64,000 nucleotides of DNA, taken from FEN-1279 sp964400285 (GTDB lineage: Bacteria > Bacteroidota > Ignavibacteria > Tepidaquicellales > Tepidaquicellaceae). Of the stretch, positions 28,901 to 37,064 are shown one piece after another; positions within the stretch are counted from its first letter, which is position 1; every line of letters begins with the position of its first letter. The notes beneath the pieces are model-generated. The model searched no databases, was not told where the DNA came from, and was given only the letters and a program-made list of their open reading frames with translations. Where the stretch lies: NCBI GenBank assembly GCA_964400285.1, contig CAYNTK010000005.1, positions 124,001 through 188,000 of the forward strand. The letters are read 5' to 3'. Position numbers and translations under genes: made by a program.

Positions 28901-30880
28901 TTTAATTATAATATTTCATTACCTTCGTTTGATGTTTACAATCAATCGGAAATTAATTTAACCGAAACAGATTATCCAGTCTTACCCGGTGATTCAAATA
29001 TTTTGATATATAAAAATAAAAGAGGACATTTTAATGATTTTGAGTTATCGAATGTTAACGGCGATAACACAGGACTAAAAACCGTTAATTTTCAAGGAAC
29101 TCTTGTAGCATCAAGTTGGGGAGGGGATCCGTGGGAAGCAACTTCTTATTCGGTGAATAATGTTGGGCAGTCTTTAACAAGACCAAATATTGATTGGAAT
29201 GGTATATTTATGGTGAAAGTTAGTAAGCTTAGCGGACGCATCTTAAGTACAATCCATATATATTTATCGAGTTCTAATTCATCGGATTCTGTTTTGGCTT
29301 ATCTCAACACTTTTGACTCGTCACATATCTTGATTGCTCTTAAACTTATTTCAACAGGATTTTCTGTTACCAATTTAAATACAAACACAAAAAACAAGTT
29401 CATTCAGTTTGGAAGTACAAAAATGGATTCGCTTAATTTTATGAATTGGAACTGGGATGGATGGAGTTTTATAAGCTATCCCGGAAATCCAACACCTATT
29501 GTATCTGAAACATTTAGGAATACAAATTGGTATCCAGCTGTAAGTTCAATGCAGCCTTATTTTAAACAACTTTATGGAACTGTAAGTCAAACTTTCGGAC
29601 CTGCTAAAACATGGAAAAACTTTTCTTGGCAGCAGATATTATATACGGGTTCAAATATAAAATTCGATGTTATTGGTATTGATAGGAATAATAACGAAAA
29701 CCTACTTCTTTCGAATATAACAACCAATAGCTTTGTTGATTTGCAATCTATTAATGCCTATACCTATCCATATTTAAAACTTATAGCAAAACTTAATATA
29801 GATTCATTGTCAGGTTTTCAATCTCCTGTATTTCAATCCCTTAAACTTAATTATGTTGCACCGTCTGAATTAGCTTTAGATTATAATACATTTATAAAGT
29901 CAGATTCGTTGCTAAATGGTGGCGATAGTCTCGGTGTTAGTCTTGCTTATTATAATGTTGGTTACGTAGACTTATATGGATATACGAGGGAAATTTATGC
30001 TTATACAAATACCGGTCAAAAAGTTGTTTTTAAATCGGATTATATTCCAACTACTTTGAAAGTTGATAGTGCTCATTATGTTAAAACGAATATCAAAATT
30101 ACAGGTTTACCCTTTTTAAGAAAATATAATAATTATATACCTTTATTTTTTGAAGTTGCACCTTACAGCACACAAAACGATTTATATGTATATAATAATA
30201 TTGCAACAACAAATTTAGTCGTTAAGGGAACTTCACAACTTTATTCAGCAGAGTTATATTCAGATGGTGTTAAAATCAGCGGTGGTGAATTTGTTAGGTC
30301 AAAACCTGAAATTGAAATAAAACTAAAAGATAAATTTCAATCGAACAACAATTCTTTCGATACTTCGGATTTTAAATTATACATTAATAATATTTATCAA
30401 CCTTATTTCTCGAAAATCGGAAACGGTTTGCACGTTGAGGGAGTTGAAAATTTAAGTGAAAACTTGTCATTAAGATATAACCCTGAACTTTCAGATGGTG
30501 AAAATATTTTCAAACTAATATCTCGTAAAGGTTCGGGGCAAGATTACGATACTCTTTCTTATTCTGTTTTTGTTACTAATCAGTTAACCCTGAAAGAATT
30601 AAATAATTACCCAAATCCTATGAAAAATCAAACCGCATTTATTTTTAATCTTGGAGGTAATAATCCACCCACAAGTTGTATTATAAAAATTTATACTGTT
30701 TCGGGAAGACTGGTTAAAACAATTAATACTTCTGCTAATATAGGATTTAATCAAATTACTTGGGATGGTAGAGATAACGAAGGTGATTATATGGCAAACG
30801 GATTATATTTTTATCGAATTATTATTGAAGGGGAAACAAAAATACAATCTTCAGTTCAAAAACTTGTAATACTTAAATAG
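25994..30880 (+). CDS. Gingipain-like C25 cysteine peptidase, tandem paralogue
   Basis: A 1,628-residue paralogue of the previous gene, with matching domain order along its whole length. The AUG at 25994 (MKCKIYILIFFIFTNFTLAQ) gives a clean signal peptide; an AUG 27 nt upstream would add nine residues before it. The C25 domain carries the pair His626 (YIGHSSY) and Cys656 (SMTCFTG), so catalysis is probably intact. The sorting domain has NYPNPMKNQTAFIF and WDGRDNEGDYMANG. Only 58 nt separate it from the first copy, so tandem duplication is the simplest origin. Substrate preference is not readable. Confidence 0.85.
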   Translation: MKCKIYILIFFIFTNFTLAQNFGWITPNQTYLKMYVVDDGIYRINKIDFSNAGVNPDVIDPRTVKVYYKGNQVPIYFYGEEDGIFNDVDFLDFYGVRNYGGLTNTYNSNNQVAYITDEFFDLFSDTSAYWIGWGGSYGTRFVNFNYTSYTPCPQNYYYKKFHFERDLVYSYGEQVNEQDYRNFNNEKFQGEGWFWQLMQWGNTITQNFSTPYLVTTQPSIIKVFAYPKNQNTSIPYEHRLVLSMNNILIDTVKANHFEKIDTMLYFPSTLLNPSSSNTGRVKYSPPSSFSSGQLYCDMFEVSYPRSFDFDSNSISFSISSSDSSSKIYKVKGFNSANPISIYDVKYGLRISNYNTSADTLIFTGKGNGSFEILNKYITKKPFRIKQRQVPNYVSASNGVDYLVIYNKLFETQAEQLRAYRYNHDGFRSVKAEIEDIYDIFNYGIENPIAIRYFIKYIYDNWTQPRISNVCLLGRASLDPKKNSNSSIYYQNYVPVYGNPPSDGYFVNMNFGTFTYFHQIGIGRLPAYTIQEAQDMVNKIISYESQPLNKWIKNSIFISGGHYRTDQLQFINQSNNYLNSYILIPPLSMIATKIYIDDSSGIVTYNYSDSIKNSINSGALFVSYIGHSSYEYWDHAFSNPAVLSNLNMYPLIFSMTCFTGKNSESQSRGYGEQFVLPSNKGAIGFISTTGWSFFPGGGNIFEQHLLNGFTSNGLRRLGELMKFASTAMSPESLYFAQRNTINCYNLIGDPAIKLSLPAFPEFDIQLSDYFISNSSPVLRENVTLKTFPKNLGTFADSCKIRFQILRNNQNHSIRDTIVRNWAFVDTISYNFKLDTVGSYFMKIVLDVDNWYTQESTANNTVIFPLNLKNASFIPIKPIDNSIIKRDTVEIVGINPNVNTSSNSVRLIVQLDTSRSFNSSMIQTFFNNNMSGAATKFKIRIPILDSNIIYYWRLNAIVNNNDTLGWSEIRRFNYNISLPSFDVYNQSEINLTETDYPVLPGDSNILIYKNKRGHFNDFELSNVNGDNTGLKTVNFQGTLVASSWGGDPWEATSYSVNNVGQSLTRPNIDWNGIFMVKVSKLSGRILSTIHIYLSSSNSSDSVLAYLNTFDSSHILIALKLISTGFSVTNLNTNTKNKFIQFGSTKMDSLNFMNWNWDGWSFISYPGNPTPIVSETFRNTNWYPAVSSMQPYFKQLYGTVSQTFGPAKTWKNFSWQQILYTGSNIKFDVIGIDRNNNENLLLSNITTNSFVDLQSINAYTYPYLKLIAKLNIDSLSGFQSPVFQSLKLNYVAPSELALDYNTFIKSDSLLNGGDSLGVSLAYYNVGYVDLYGYTREIYAYTNTGQKVVFKSDYIPTTLKVDSAHYVKTNIKITGLPFLRKYNNYIPLFFEVAPYSTQNDLYVYNNIATTNLVVKGTSQLYSAELYSDGVKISGGEFVRSKPEIEIKLKDKFQSNNNSFDTSDFKLYINNIYQPYFSKIGNGLHVEGVENLSENLSLRYNPELSDGENIFKLISRKGSGQDYDTLSYSVFVTNQLTLKELNNYPNPMKNQTAFIFNLGGNNPPTSCIIKIYTVSGRLVKTINTSANIGFNQITWDGRDNEGDYMANGLYFYRIIIEGETKIQSSVQKLVILK

Positions 30881-31027
30881 AAAGATATTTCTTTTCTCTT
30901 TGATGAGACGTATTTCATATTTTTAATTTTATTGTATTTTTGTATGATAAAAACTTGGCTTTTCATTTAGGGATGTTAAGAATATTCTAATAATTTTCAT
31001 TGTATCAATTAGTAATTCTTCAAACAT

Positions 31028-31032
31028 GGAGG
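31028..31032 (+). promoter_or_regulatory. Strong Shine-Dalgarno of the first TPR-CHAT gene
   Basis: GGAGG lies 4 nt before the AUG at 31037 and fixes that start. Most genes of the sugar cluster lack such a site, so it stands out and suggests independent, efficient translation of this module after a 156-nt gap. Confidence 0.6.
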
Positions 31033-31036
31033 TCAT

Positions 31037-33862
31037 ATGCGGATATTATTTCTTACCTGCTTTTCTTATATACTTTTTACCTCTTTGATATATGCTCAGA
31101 AGTGGGAAGAAACCTATAAAAAAGAGCTCGAATATTATACTGCGGGGGATTTTAAAAATGCTATTATTTATGGTGAGCAATCAGTAAAGCTTGCCGAGAT
31201 TGAGTTTGGAAAGGAAAATGATAATTATGCAAAATCCCTTAATACTTTAGGTGTAATGTTTTTTAATTCAGGGAAATATGATAACGCCGAAAAATATTAT
31301 TCCGAAGCACTTAGTATAAGGAAAAAATTACTTGGTGAATATCATCCCGATTATTTGAAAACATTGAGTAATATTGCCGGATTATATCATACAATTGGTG
31401 AATTTGAAAAAGCAGAGAAAATATATTATGAAGTTTTGAAATTCACTTCAGAGACTCAGGGAGAAAATACAGGGTATGCATTTACTTTAAATAATCTTGC
31501 AGCACTAAAAAAAGAAAAGGGGGATTTTGGTAACGCTGAAAAATTAATTATGCAGGCATGCAAAATATTTAAGGAAAAATTAGGAGATAAAGACCCCTCG
31601 TATGCTACATCTCTGAATAATCTTGCGGAACTATATAAGATTCTCGGTAATTATGAAAAGTCCGAACTCATTTACCTTGAGTCTATAAATATTAGAAAGG
31701 AAATTTTTGGAGATAATCATTATCTGTATGCATCTTCCCTGAATAATATTTCCAATTTGTATCTTATAACAGGAGATTTCCAGAAAGCAGAAACATATTT
31801 AAATGAAGCAATTAAAATATATAGAAATGTTTATGAAGAAAAAAATACAGAGTTTGCAATTATTATTGAAAACCTTGCTTCGATATATAAAGAAATGAAT
31901 AAATTTAAAGAAGCATATCAACTTTATTCCGAAGCACTAATGATAAAAAAAGAAACACTTGGGGAAAACAATCCTCAATACTCTATGACGTTGGATAATT
32001 TAGCGGAATTATATTATTTAATGGGTGATTATAAAAATGCCGAATCTTACTATCATAAATCATACAAAATTTTTAAAGAAACACTTGGTGATAAACATCC
32101 TGATTACGCAAAGGTATTGTTTGGTTGTGCGAACTTGTATTCAGTAACGGGGGATTATACAAAAGCAAGGAAATATTTTTCGGAATTAATAAAAAATCTC
32201 TCTGCACAAATTCAATCGAATTTTTCATTTATGAATGAAAATGAAAAGTTCAAATTTTTAAATTCGATTAATTCAAATTTCGAAGCGTTTTATTCGTTTG
32301 CGTCGATTGATTATAAAAATAATCCAAGTATCACAGCCGAAATTATGAATCTCGATATTGCAATTAAGGGTATAATACTTTCTACGACTTCGAAAGTTAA
32401 GCAGAAAGTAAACGAACTTATTGTTGTTTACGATAAATTGTCTTCAATTAAAAAAACTCTTGCGTATGCTTATTCAATATCTATGGCAGAACAAATAAAT
32501 AAAGGAATAAACGTTTCGGTTTTAGAAGAAGAAGCAAATCAACTCGAAAAGGAACTTATAAACAAATCGGAATACTACTCTGAAGGAAGGAAAATCGTTG
32601 AATGGAAAGATATCCAGAAAGAATTAAAGCCTAATGAAGTAGTAATAGACTTTATTAACTTTAACTACTATAATAAGAAATGGACTGATTCGACACATTA
32701 TTATGCTTTAGTTTTAAGAAGCGATTATGAATATCCAGTGTTTGTAAAAATGTTTGAAATAAGCCAGGTAAAAGACATATTATCTAATTCTGCCGAATCA
32801 AAAAACAGTTATATTAAAAATCCCGAAGTAAGTTCTGAACTGTATAAAGTAATATGGAAACCATTAGAGCAATACCTTAAAGGTATAACCAAAGTTTATT
32901 TATCACCAAGTGGAGTTTTAAATAAAATTTCTTTTGCCGCAATTCGAACAAGTGAAGGTGAACTATTGCTTGAAAAATATAAATTGAATTACATTGGAAA
33001 CGTAAAAGACATTCCGGGAAACAAAAGGAACTTATCATCTCTTGAAACTTTTAATAAATTCGCTGCAGTTTTTGGGGGAGCGGAATATGATTTGGATTCG
33101 AACGAAATTATTGCTAATAAAATAAAATTTAAATCCGAAGATTTATCGAAAACGTATTTTGTCTTAAATGATAATAAAAAAGCTCAAAAGGAAAATAAAA
33201 AAGGAAACTGGGATTATTTAAAAGGAACATTAGCCGAATGTGAACACATCAGTAATGTTTTCGAAAAAGAAAATATTATCGTTCAAAAATATATTGGAAA
33301 AGATGCAAGTGAAGATGCAATAAAAAATCTTAACGCAAAAAATTCTCCATTCATATTACATATTTCTACCCATGGATTCTTTTTTCCCGAAATGCGAAAG
33401 AATTATAGTAAGGAAATAACAGGTTCGGAACTTTTTAAAAGATCAGATAATCCTCTGTTAAGGTCAGGTTTGATTTTGTCGGGAGCGAATAGAGTATGGT
33501 CAGGTCAAGAGCCAATTGAAGGAGCTGAGGATGGTGTTCTTACTGCTTTCGAGGTATGCAATATGGATTTGCAAAACACCGAACTTGTTGTTCTTTCTGC
33601 TTGCGAAACAGGGCTTGGTGATATTATGGGTGGTGAGGGAGTTTATGGTTTACAACGTGCATTCAAGGTTGCAGGTGCAAGGACTATTATTATGAGCTTA
33701 TGGAAAGTACCGGATAAAGAAACAGTTGAATTAATGGAATTATTTTATAAGAATTGGCTTGAAAATAAAATGTCAAAAGAAGATGCGTTTAATCAGGCAC
33801 AGAGAGAATTGAGTAAAAAATATCCACCATACTTCTGGGCTGCTTTTGTAATGGTGGAATAA
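31037..33862 (+). CDS. Exported TPR-CHAT domain protein
   Basis: A 941-residue protein. Residues 1-20 form a signal peptide (ending LIYAQ). Residues about 25-390 are eight or nine kinesin-light-chain-type TPRs of ~42 residues, with repeated SLNNLAELY and ALSIRKKLLGEYHPDY patterns. A helical linker follows, then a CHAT domain (about 610-941). The caspase-fold dyad is visible: His779 in HISTHGFF and Cys856 in LSACETGLGD, with GGEGVYGLQRAF and SLWKVPD next. CHAT proteases are separase/caspase relatives, usually activated through their TPRs. No sorting domain is seen, so it should stay in the periplasm. Substrate unknown. Confidence 0.9.
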   Translation: MRILFLTCFSYILFTSLIYAQKWEETYKKELEYYTAGDFKNAIIYGEQSVKLAEIEFGKENDNYAKSLNTLGVMFFNSGKYDNAEKYYSEALSIRKKLLGEYHPDYLKTLSNIAGLYHTIGEFEKAEKIYYEVLKFTSETQGENTGYAFTLNNLAALKKEKGDFGNAEKLIMQACKIFKEKLGDKDPSYATSLNNLAELYKILGNYEKSELIYLESINIRKEIFGDNHYLYASSLNNISNLYLITGDFQKAETYLNEAIKIYRNVYEEKNTEFAIIIENLASIYKEMNKFKEAYQLYSEALMIKKETLGENNPQYSMTLDNLAELYYLMGDYKNAESYYHKSYKIFKETLGDKHPDYAKVLFGCANLYSVTGDYTKARKYFSELIKNLSAQIQSNFSFMNENEKFKFLNSINSNFEAFYSFASIDYKNNPSITAEIMNLDIAIKGIILSTTSKVKQKVNELIVVYDKLSSIKKTLAYAYSISMAEQINKGINVSVLEEEANQLEKELINKSEYYSEGRKIVEWKDIQKELKPNEVVIDFINFNYYNKKWTDSTHYYALVLRSDYEYPVFVKMFEISQVKDILSNSAESKNSYIKNPEVSSELYKVIWKPLEQYLKGITKVYLSPSGVLNKISFAAIRTSEGELLLEKYKLNYIGNVKDIPGNKRNLSSLETFNKFAAVFGGAEYDLDSNEIIANKIKFKSEDLSKTYFVLNDNKKAQKENKKGNWDYLKGTLAECEHISNVFEKENIIVQKYIGKDASEDAIKNLNAKNSPFILHISTHGFFFPEMRKNYSKEITGSELFKRSDNPLLRSGLILSGANRVWSGQEPIEGAEDGVLTAFEVCNMDLQNTELVVLSACETGLGDIMGGEGVYGLQRAFKVAGARTIIMSLWKVPDKETVELMELFYKNWLENKMSKEDAFNQAQRELSKKYPPYFWAAFVMVE

Positions 33863-33901
33863 AATAATAAATTTTATTTTTTTTAACTTCAAAGTTATTT
33901 A

Positions 33902-36900
33902 ATGAAAAAATTATTTCTTATAATTTTCATCTTCCTATTTTCAATCCCATACGTTTTTTCACAAAATTGGGAAGAACTTAACGAAAAAACTGTTGGATAT
34001 TATAAGAGCAGGGATTATAACAATGCTGAAATCTATGGATTAAAAAGTTTAAAACAGTGCGAAAAAGAATTCGGCAAAATCTCCAATAATTATGCGGTAT
34101 CTTTAACTAATCTTGCATTAATATATCAAAGGATAGAAAAATTCGATGATGCAGAAGAAAAATTTAAGGAAGCAATCTCGATACGAAAAGAAATTTTCGG
34201 AGAAATAAATTTTCAATATGCAATAACTTTGAAAAATATTTCAGATATGTACAGAGATATTGCAAAATTTAAGGAAGCAGAGATTTATTTAATAAAATAT
34301 TTAGAAATTATTTCACAACTAAAAGGAGAACAAAGTATTGAATATGCCGAAGGTTTAGATGGCTTAGCTCATTGCAGAACAAAAACGGGAGATTTCGATG
34401 AGTCGGAAAAGTTACTTTTGAAATCATTAAAGATTAAAAAAGAAATAAATAAAGGTAGCGACATATCGTATTCAATTACATTAAATGATTTAGGGGTTTT
34501 ATATGCACAGATAGGAAAATATGAAGAAGCAGAAAGATATATGAAGGAAGCATTGGAAATAGATAAAGTTAATTACGGTGAAAAGAGTCCTGATTACGCT
34601 ACAGATTTGAATAATTTAGCGTTATTATATTATGATATGGGCAGGTTCGATAAAGCCGAGAGATTATTAAATGAAGCAAAAGACATTAGAAAAAACATTC
34701 TTGGTGAAAAAAATCCAAGTTATGTAAGTACATTAAATGACCTTGGTCTTTTGAATGATGAAATGGGGAGATATGAAGAAGCAGAAAAACTTTATAAAGA
34801 AGCTTTGGAAATAACGAAAGAAGTTCTTGGTACGAAAAACGAATACTATGCACAGTATTTAAACAGTCTTGCTACACTGTATTCAAGGACTCAAAGACAG
34901 AAAGAGGCTGAAAAACTATTTAATGAGAGTTTAAGTATAATTAAAACCTTGTATGGAGAAAATAGCCCTTATTATTCATTTACTTTGAATAATATTGCAT
35001 GGTTATATAAATCAATTGGTGAATTATCTAAATCTGAAGAAATTTATTTGAGATTAAATAAAATAATTAAAGAATTATACGGGATAAAACATTCTTTTTA
35101 TGCTACTAATCTTGGAAATTTAGCTCTGCTATATATTAAAATGGGGAACAACAAAAAAGCAGAGAAACTTTTATTGGAATCCATTAAAATTAGAAAAGAA
35201 GTATTGGGTGAAAAACATCCTGACTATATAAATGCAATTGGAAATCTTGCTGAGTTATACACTTCACTTGATAGATTAGATGAAGCTGAACCTCTTTATA
35301 AAAAAACAAATGAAAATTTACTTAATTATATTTATATTTTTTATCCTTATCTAAGTGAAAAAGAAAAAATGCAATATTTAAAACTTGTGGATAGAAAGTT
35401 TGAGCAATTTAAATCATTTGTGTTAAAAAGGTATAAGCAAAATCCGATGATAGCAAATGATTTTTTTAACCTTTCTATTGCCACGAAGGGTATTATTTTA
35501 TCCTCAACTACAAAAATTAGAAGTAGAATACTAAATAGCGGAGATGAATTACTGATAGCAGATTATAAAAATTATATCAATTTAAAACTAAAATTAAACA
35601 AAGCATATTCTTCATCTGCTTCGGAACGTCAAAAAGATTCTATTGATATCGGATTAATTGAAAATCAAGTAAACGAGTGTGAAAAAAACCTGAGCTTTCG
35701 TTCCGAAATATTTTCTTCAGAAATTGAAAAAAGGGAAATTACTTTTAAAGATTTCGAAAAAAAGATAGATGAAAATGAAGCTGTAATTGATTTTGTAAAT
35801 TTTCAACATATTAATGAAAAAGGGAATATTAATAATATATATGGTGCATTAGTATTAAGAAAAAATTACAAATACCCTGTACTAATTGAATTATGCACAG
35901 AGGATGATTTAAAAAATATAATTACAATACCCCCTGAATATAGGAAAAGCTATATTAATGATATTAACAAATCTTTAACATTATACGATTTAATATGGAA
36001 ACCATTAGAGTCGCATTTGAAAAATGTTAGTAAAATATATTTATCCTCTTCAGGATTACTTCACTTGGTATCTCTTAATGCTTTATCCGATTCGGTTGGA
36101 AAATATATTTTTGATAAATATAAATTATATAATTATGGGAATTTAAAAGATTTGATTTCTAATAAAACAGAAGAAAATATCGTTGAACAGAGTTTGAGCG
36201 CAACTGTATTTGGGGGAGCAATTTTTGATTATGATTCTATTCAAATAAGCGCAATTACAGAGCGTCATTCAAATTTTGAGTGTGAAGATTGGATACCTCC
36301 TTCGGATAATAAAATTATTAATAGAAATTTTACTGCTCAAAAATGGACTTATTTAAAAGGAACTTTATCGGAAGCTCAATTAATAGATTCACTTTTTAAA
36401 AGCAGAGGACTGAAATCCTCTTTAAAAATTGAAAGAGATGCTTCGGAAAGTGAGTTAAAAAAATTGAATTATTTAAATTCTCCCGATATATTGCATATTG
36501 CAACACATGGTTATTTTTATCCAGCACCGACTGCGGATATGTATAGCTTTTCTCGCATGAATAAGTTTCAGCTATCTGAAAACCCTTTAATTAGGTCGGG
36601 ATTAATTTTTTCTGGAGCAAATCGTGTTTGGATGGGGGAAGGCGAAATAGAAAATGCAGAGAATGGAATTCTTACTGCCCTTGATATTTCAAATCTTGAT
36701 TTAATAAATACGAAATTAGTTGTTCTTTCCGCTTGCGAAACAGGGCTTGGTGATATTGAAGGAGGAGAAGGTGTCTTCGGGCTTCAGCGTGCATTTAAAG
36801 TAGCAGGAGCAAAAACTATAATTATGAGTTTGTGGAAGGTCCCCGATAAAGAAACAGTTGAATTGATGGAATTGTTTTATAAAAATTGGCTCGATGGAAT

Positions 36901-36991
36901 GACAAAACACGAGGCGTTACATAATGCTCAAAATGAAATGAGACGTAAATATCCTCCGTATTACTGGGCAGCATTTGTAATGGTTGAATAA
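33902..36991 (+). CDS. Exported TPR-CHAT domain protein, paralogue
   Basis: A 1,029-residue paralogue of the preceding gene, 39 nt downstream. The signal peptide (1-21) ends YVFSQ. About ten kinesin-light-chain-like TPRs cover residues 35-450, one or two more than in the first copy. The CHAT domain (about 690-1029) keeps His869 (HIATHGYF) and Cys945 (LSACETGLGD). The final ~100 residues are nearly identical in pattern to the first copy (GLQRAFKVAG, SLWKVPDKETVELMELF), while the TPRs differ much more. That suggests one catalytic role with different recognition surfaces. Confidence 0.9.
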   Translation: MKKLFLIIFIFLFSIPYVFSQNWEELNEKTVGYYKSRDYNNAEIYGLKSLKQCEKEFGKISNNYAVSLTNLALIYQRIEKFDDAEEKFKEAISIRKEIFGEINFQYAITLKNISDMYRDIAKFKEAEIYLIKYLEIISQLKGEQSIEYAEGLDGLAHCRTKTGDFDESEKLLLKSLKIKKEINKGSDISYSITLNDLGVLYAQIGKYEEAERYMKEALEIDKVNYGEKSPDYATDLNNLALLYYDMGRFDKAERLLNEAKDIRKNILGEKNPSYVSTLNDLGLLNDEMGRYEEAEKLYKEALEITKEVLGTKNEYYAQYLNSLATLYSRTQRQKEAEKLFNESLSIIKTLYGENSPYYSFTLNNIAWLYKSIGELSKSEEIYLRLNKIIKELYGIKHSFYATNLGNLALLYIKMGNNKKAEKLLLESIKIRKEVLGEKHPDYINAIGNLAELYTSLDRLDEAEPLYKKTNENLLNYIYIFYPYLSEKEKMQYLKLVDRKFEQFKSFVLKRYKQNPMIANDFFNLSIATKGIILSSTTKIRSRILNSGDELLIADYKNYINLKLKLNKAYSSSASERQKDSIDIGLIENQVNECEKNLSFRSEIFSSEIEKREITFKDFEKKIDENEAVIDFVNFQHINEKGNINNIYGALVLRKNYKYPVLIELCTEDDLKNIITIPPEYRKSYINDINKSLTLYDLIWKPLESHLKNVSKIYLSSSGLLHLVSLNALSDSVGKYIFDKYKLYNYGNLKDLISNKTEENIVEQSLSATVFGGAIFDYDSIQISAITERHSNFECEDWIPPSDNKIINRNFTAQKWTYLKGTLSEAQLIDSLFKSRGLKSSLKIERDASESELKKLNYLNSPDILHIATHGYFYPAPTADMYSFSRMNKFQLSENPLIRSGLIFSGANRVWMGEGEIENAENGILTALDISNLDLINTKLVVLSACETGLGDIEGGEGVFGLQRAFKVAGAKTIIMSLWKVPDKETVELMELFYKNWLDGMTKHEALHNAQNEMRRKYPPYYWAAFVMVE

Positions 36992-37064
36992 AAAGTATTA
37001 TAGATTATCAATAATATTTTTTGAAAATTGAATTTAATGGATACATTATTATAGTTGTAATAAA

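Noticed and set aside
30935..30942. TATTTTTG as the -7 box of a promoter for the CHAT module
   Set aside because: No TTG lies 19-21 nt upstream; the nearest is about 32 nt away. A promoter in this gap remains plausible but is not shown.
37028..37057. TTG-N19-TATAGTTG as a promoter for the WD40-caspase gene
   Set aside because: The -7 box has one mismatch and would leave almost no leader; too weak to list as a feature.
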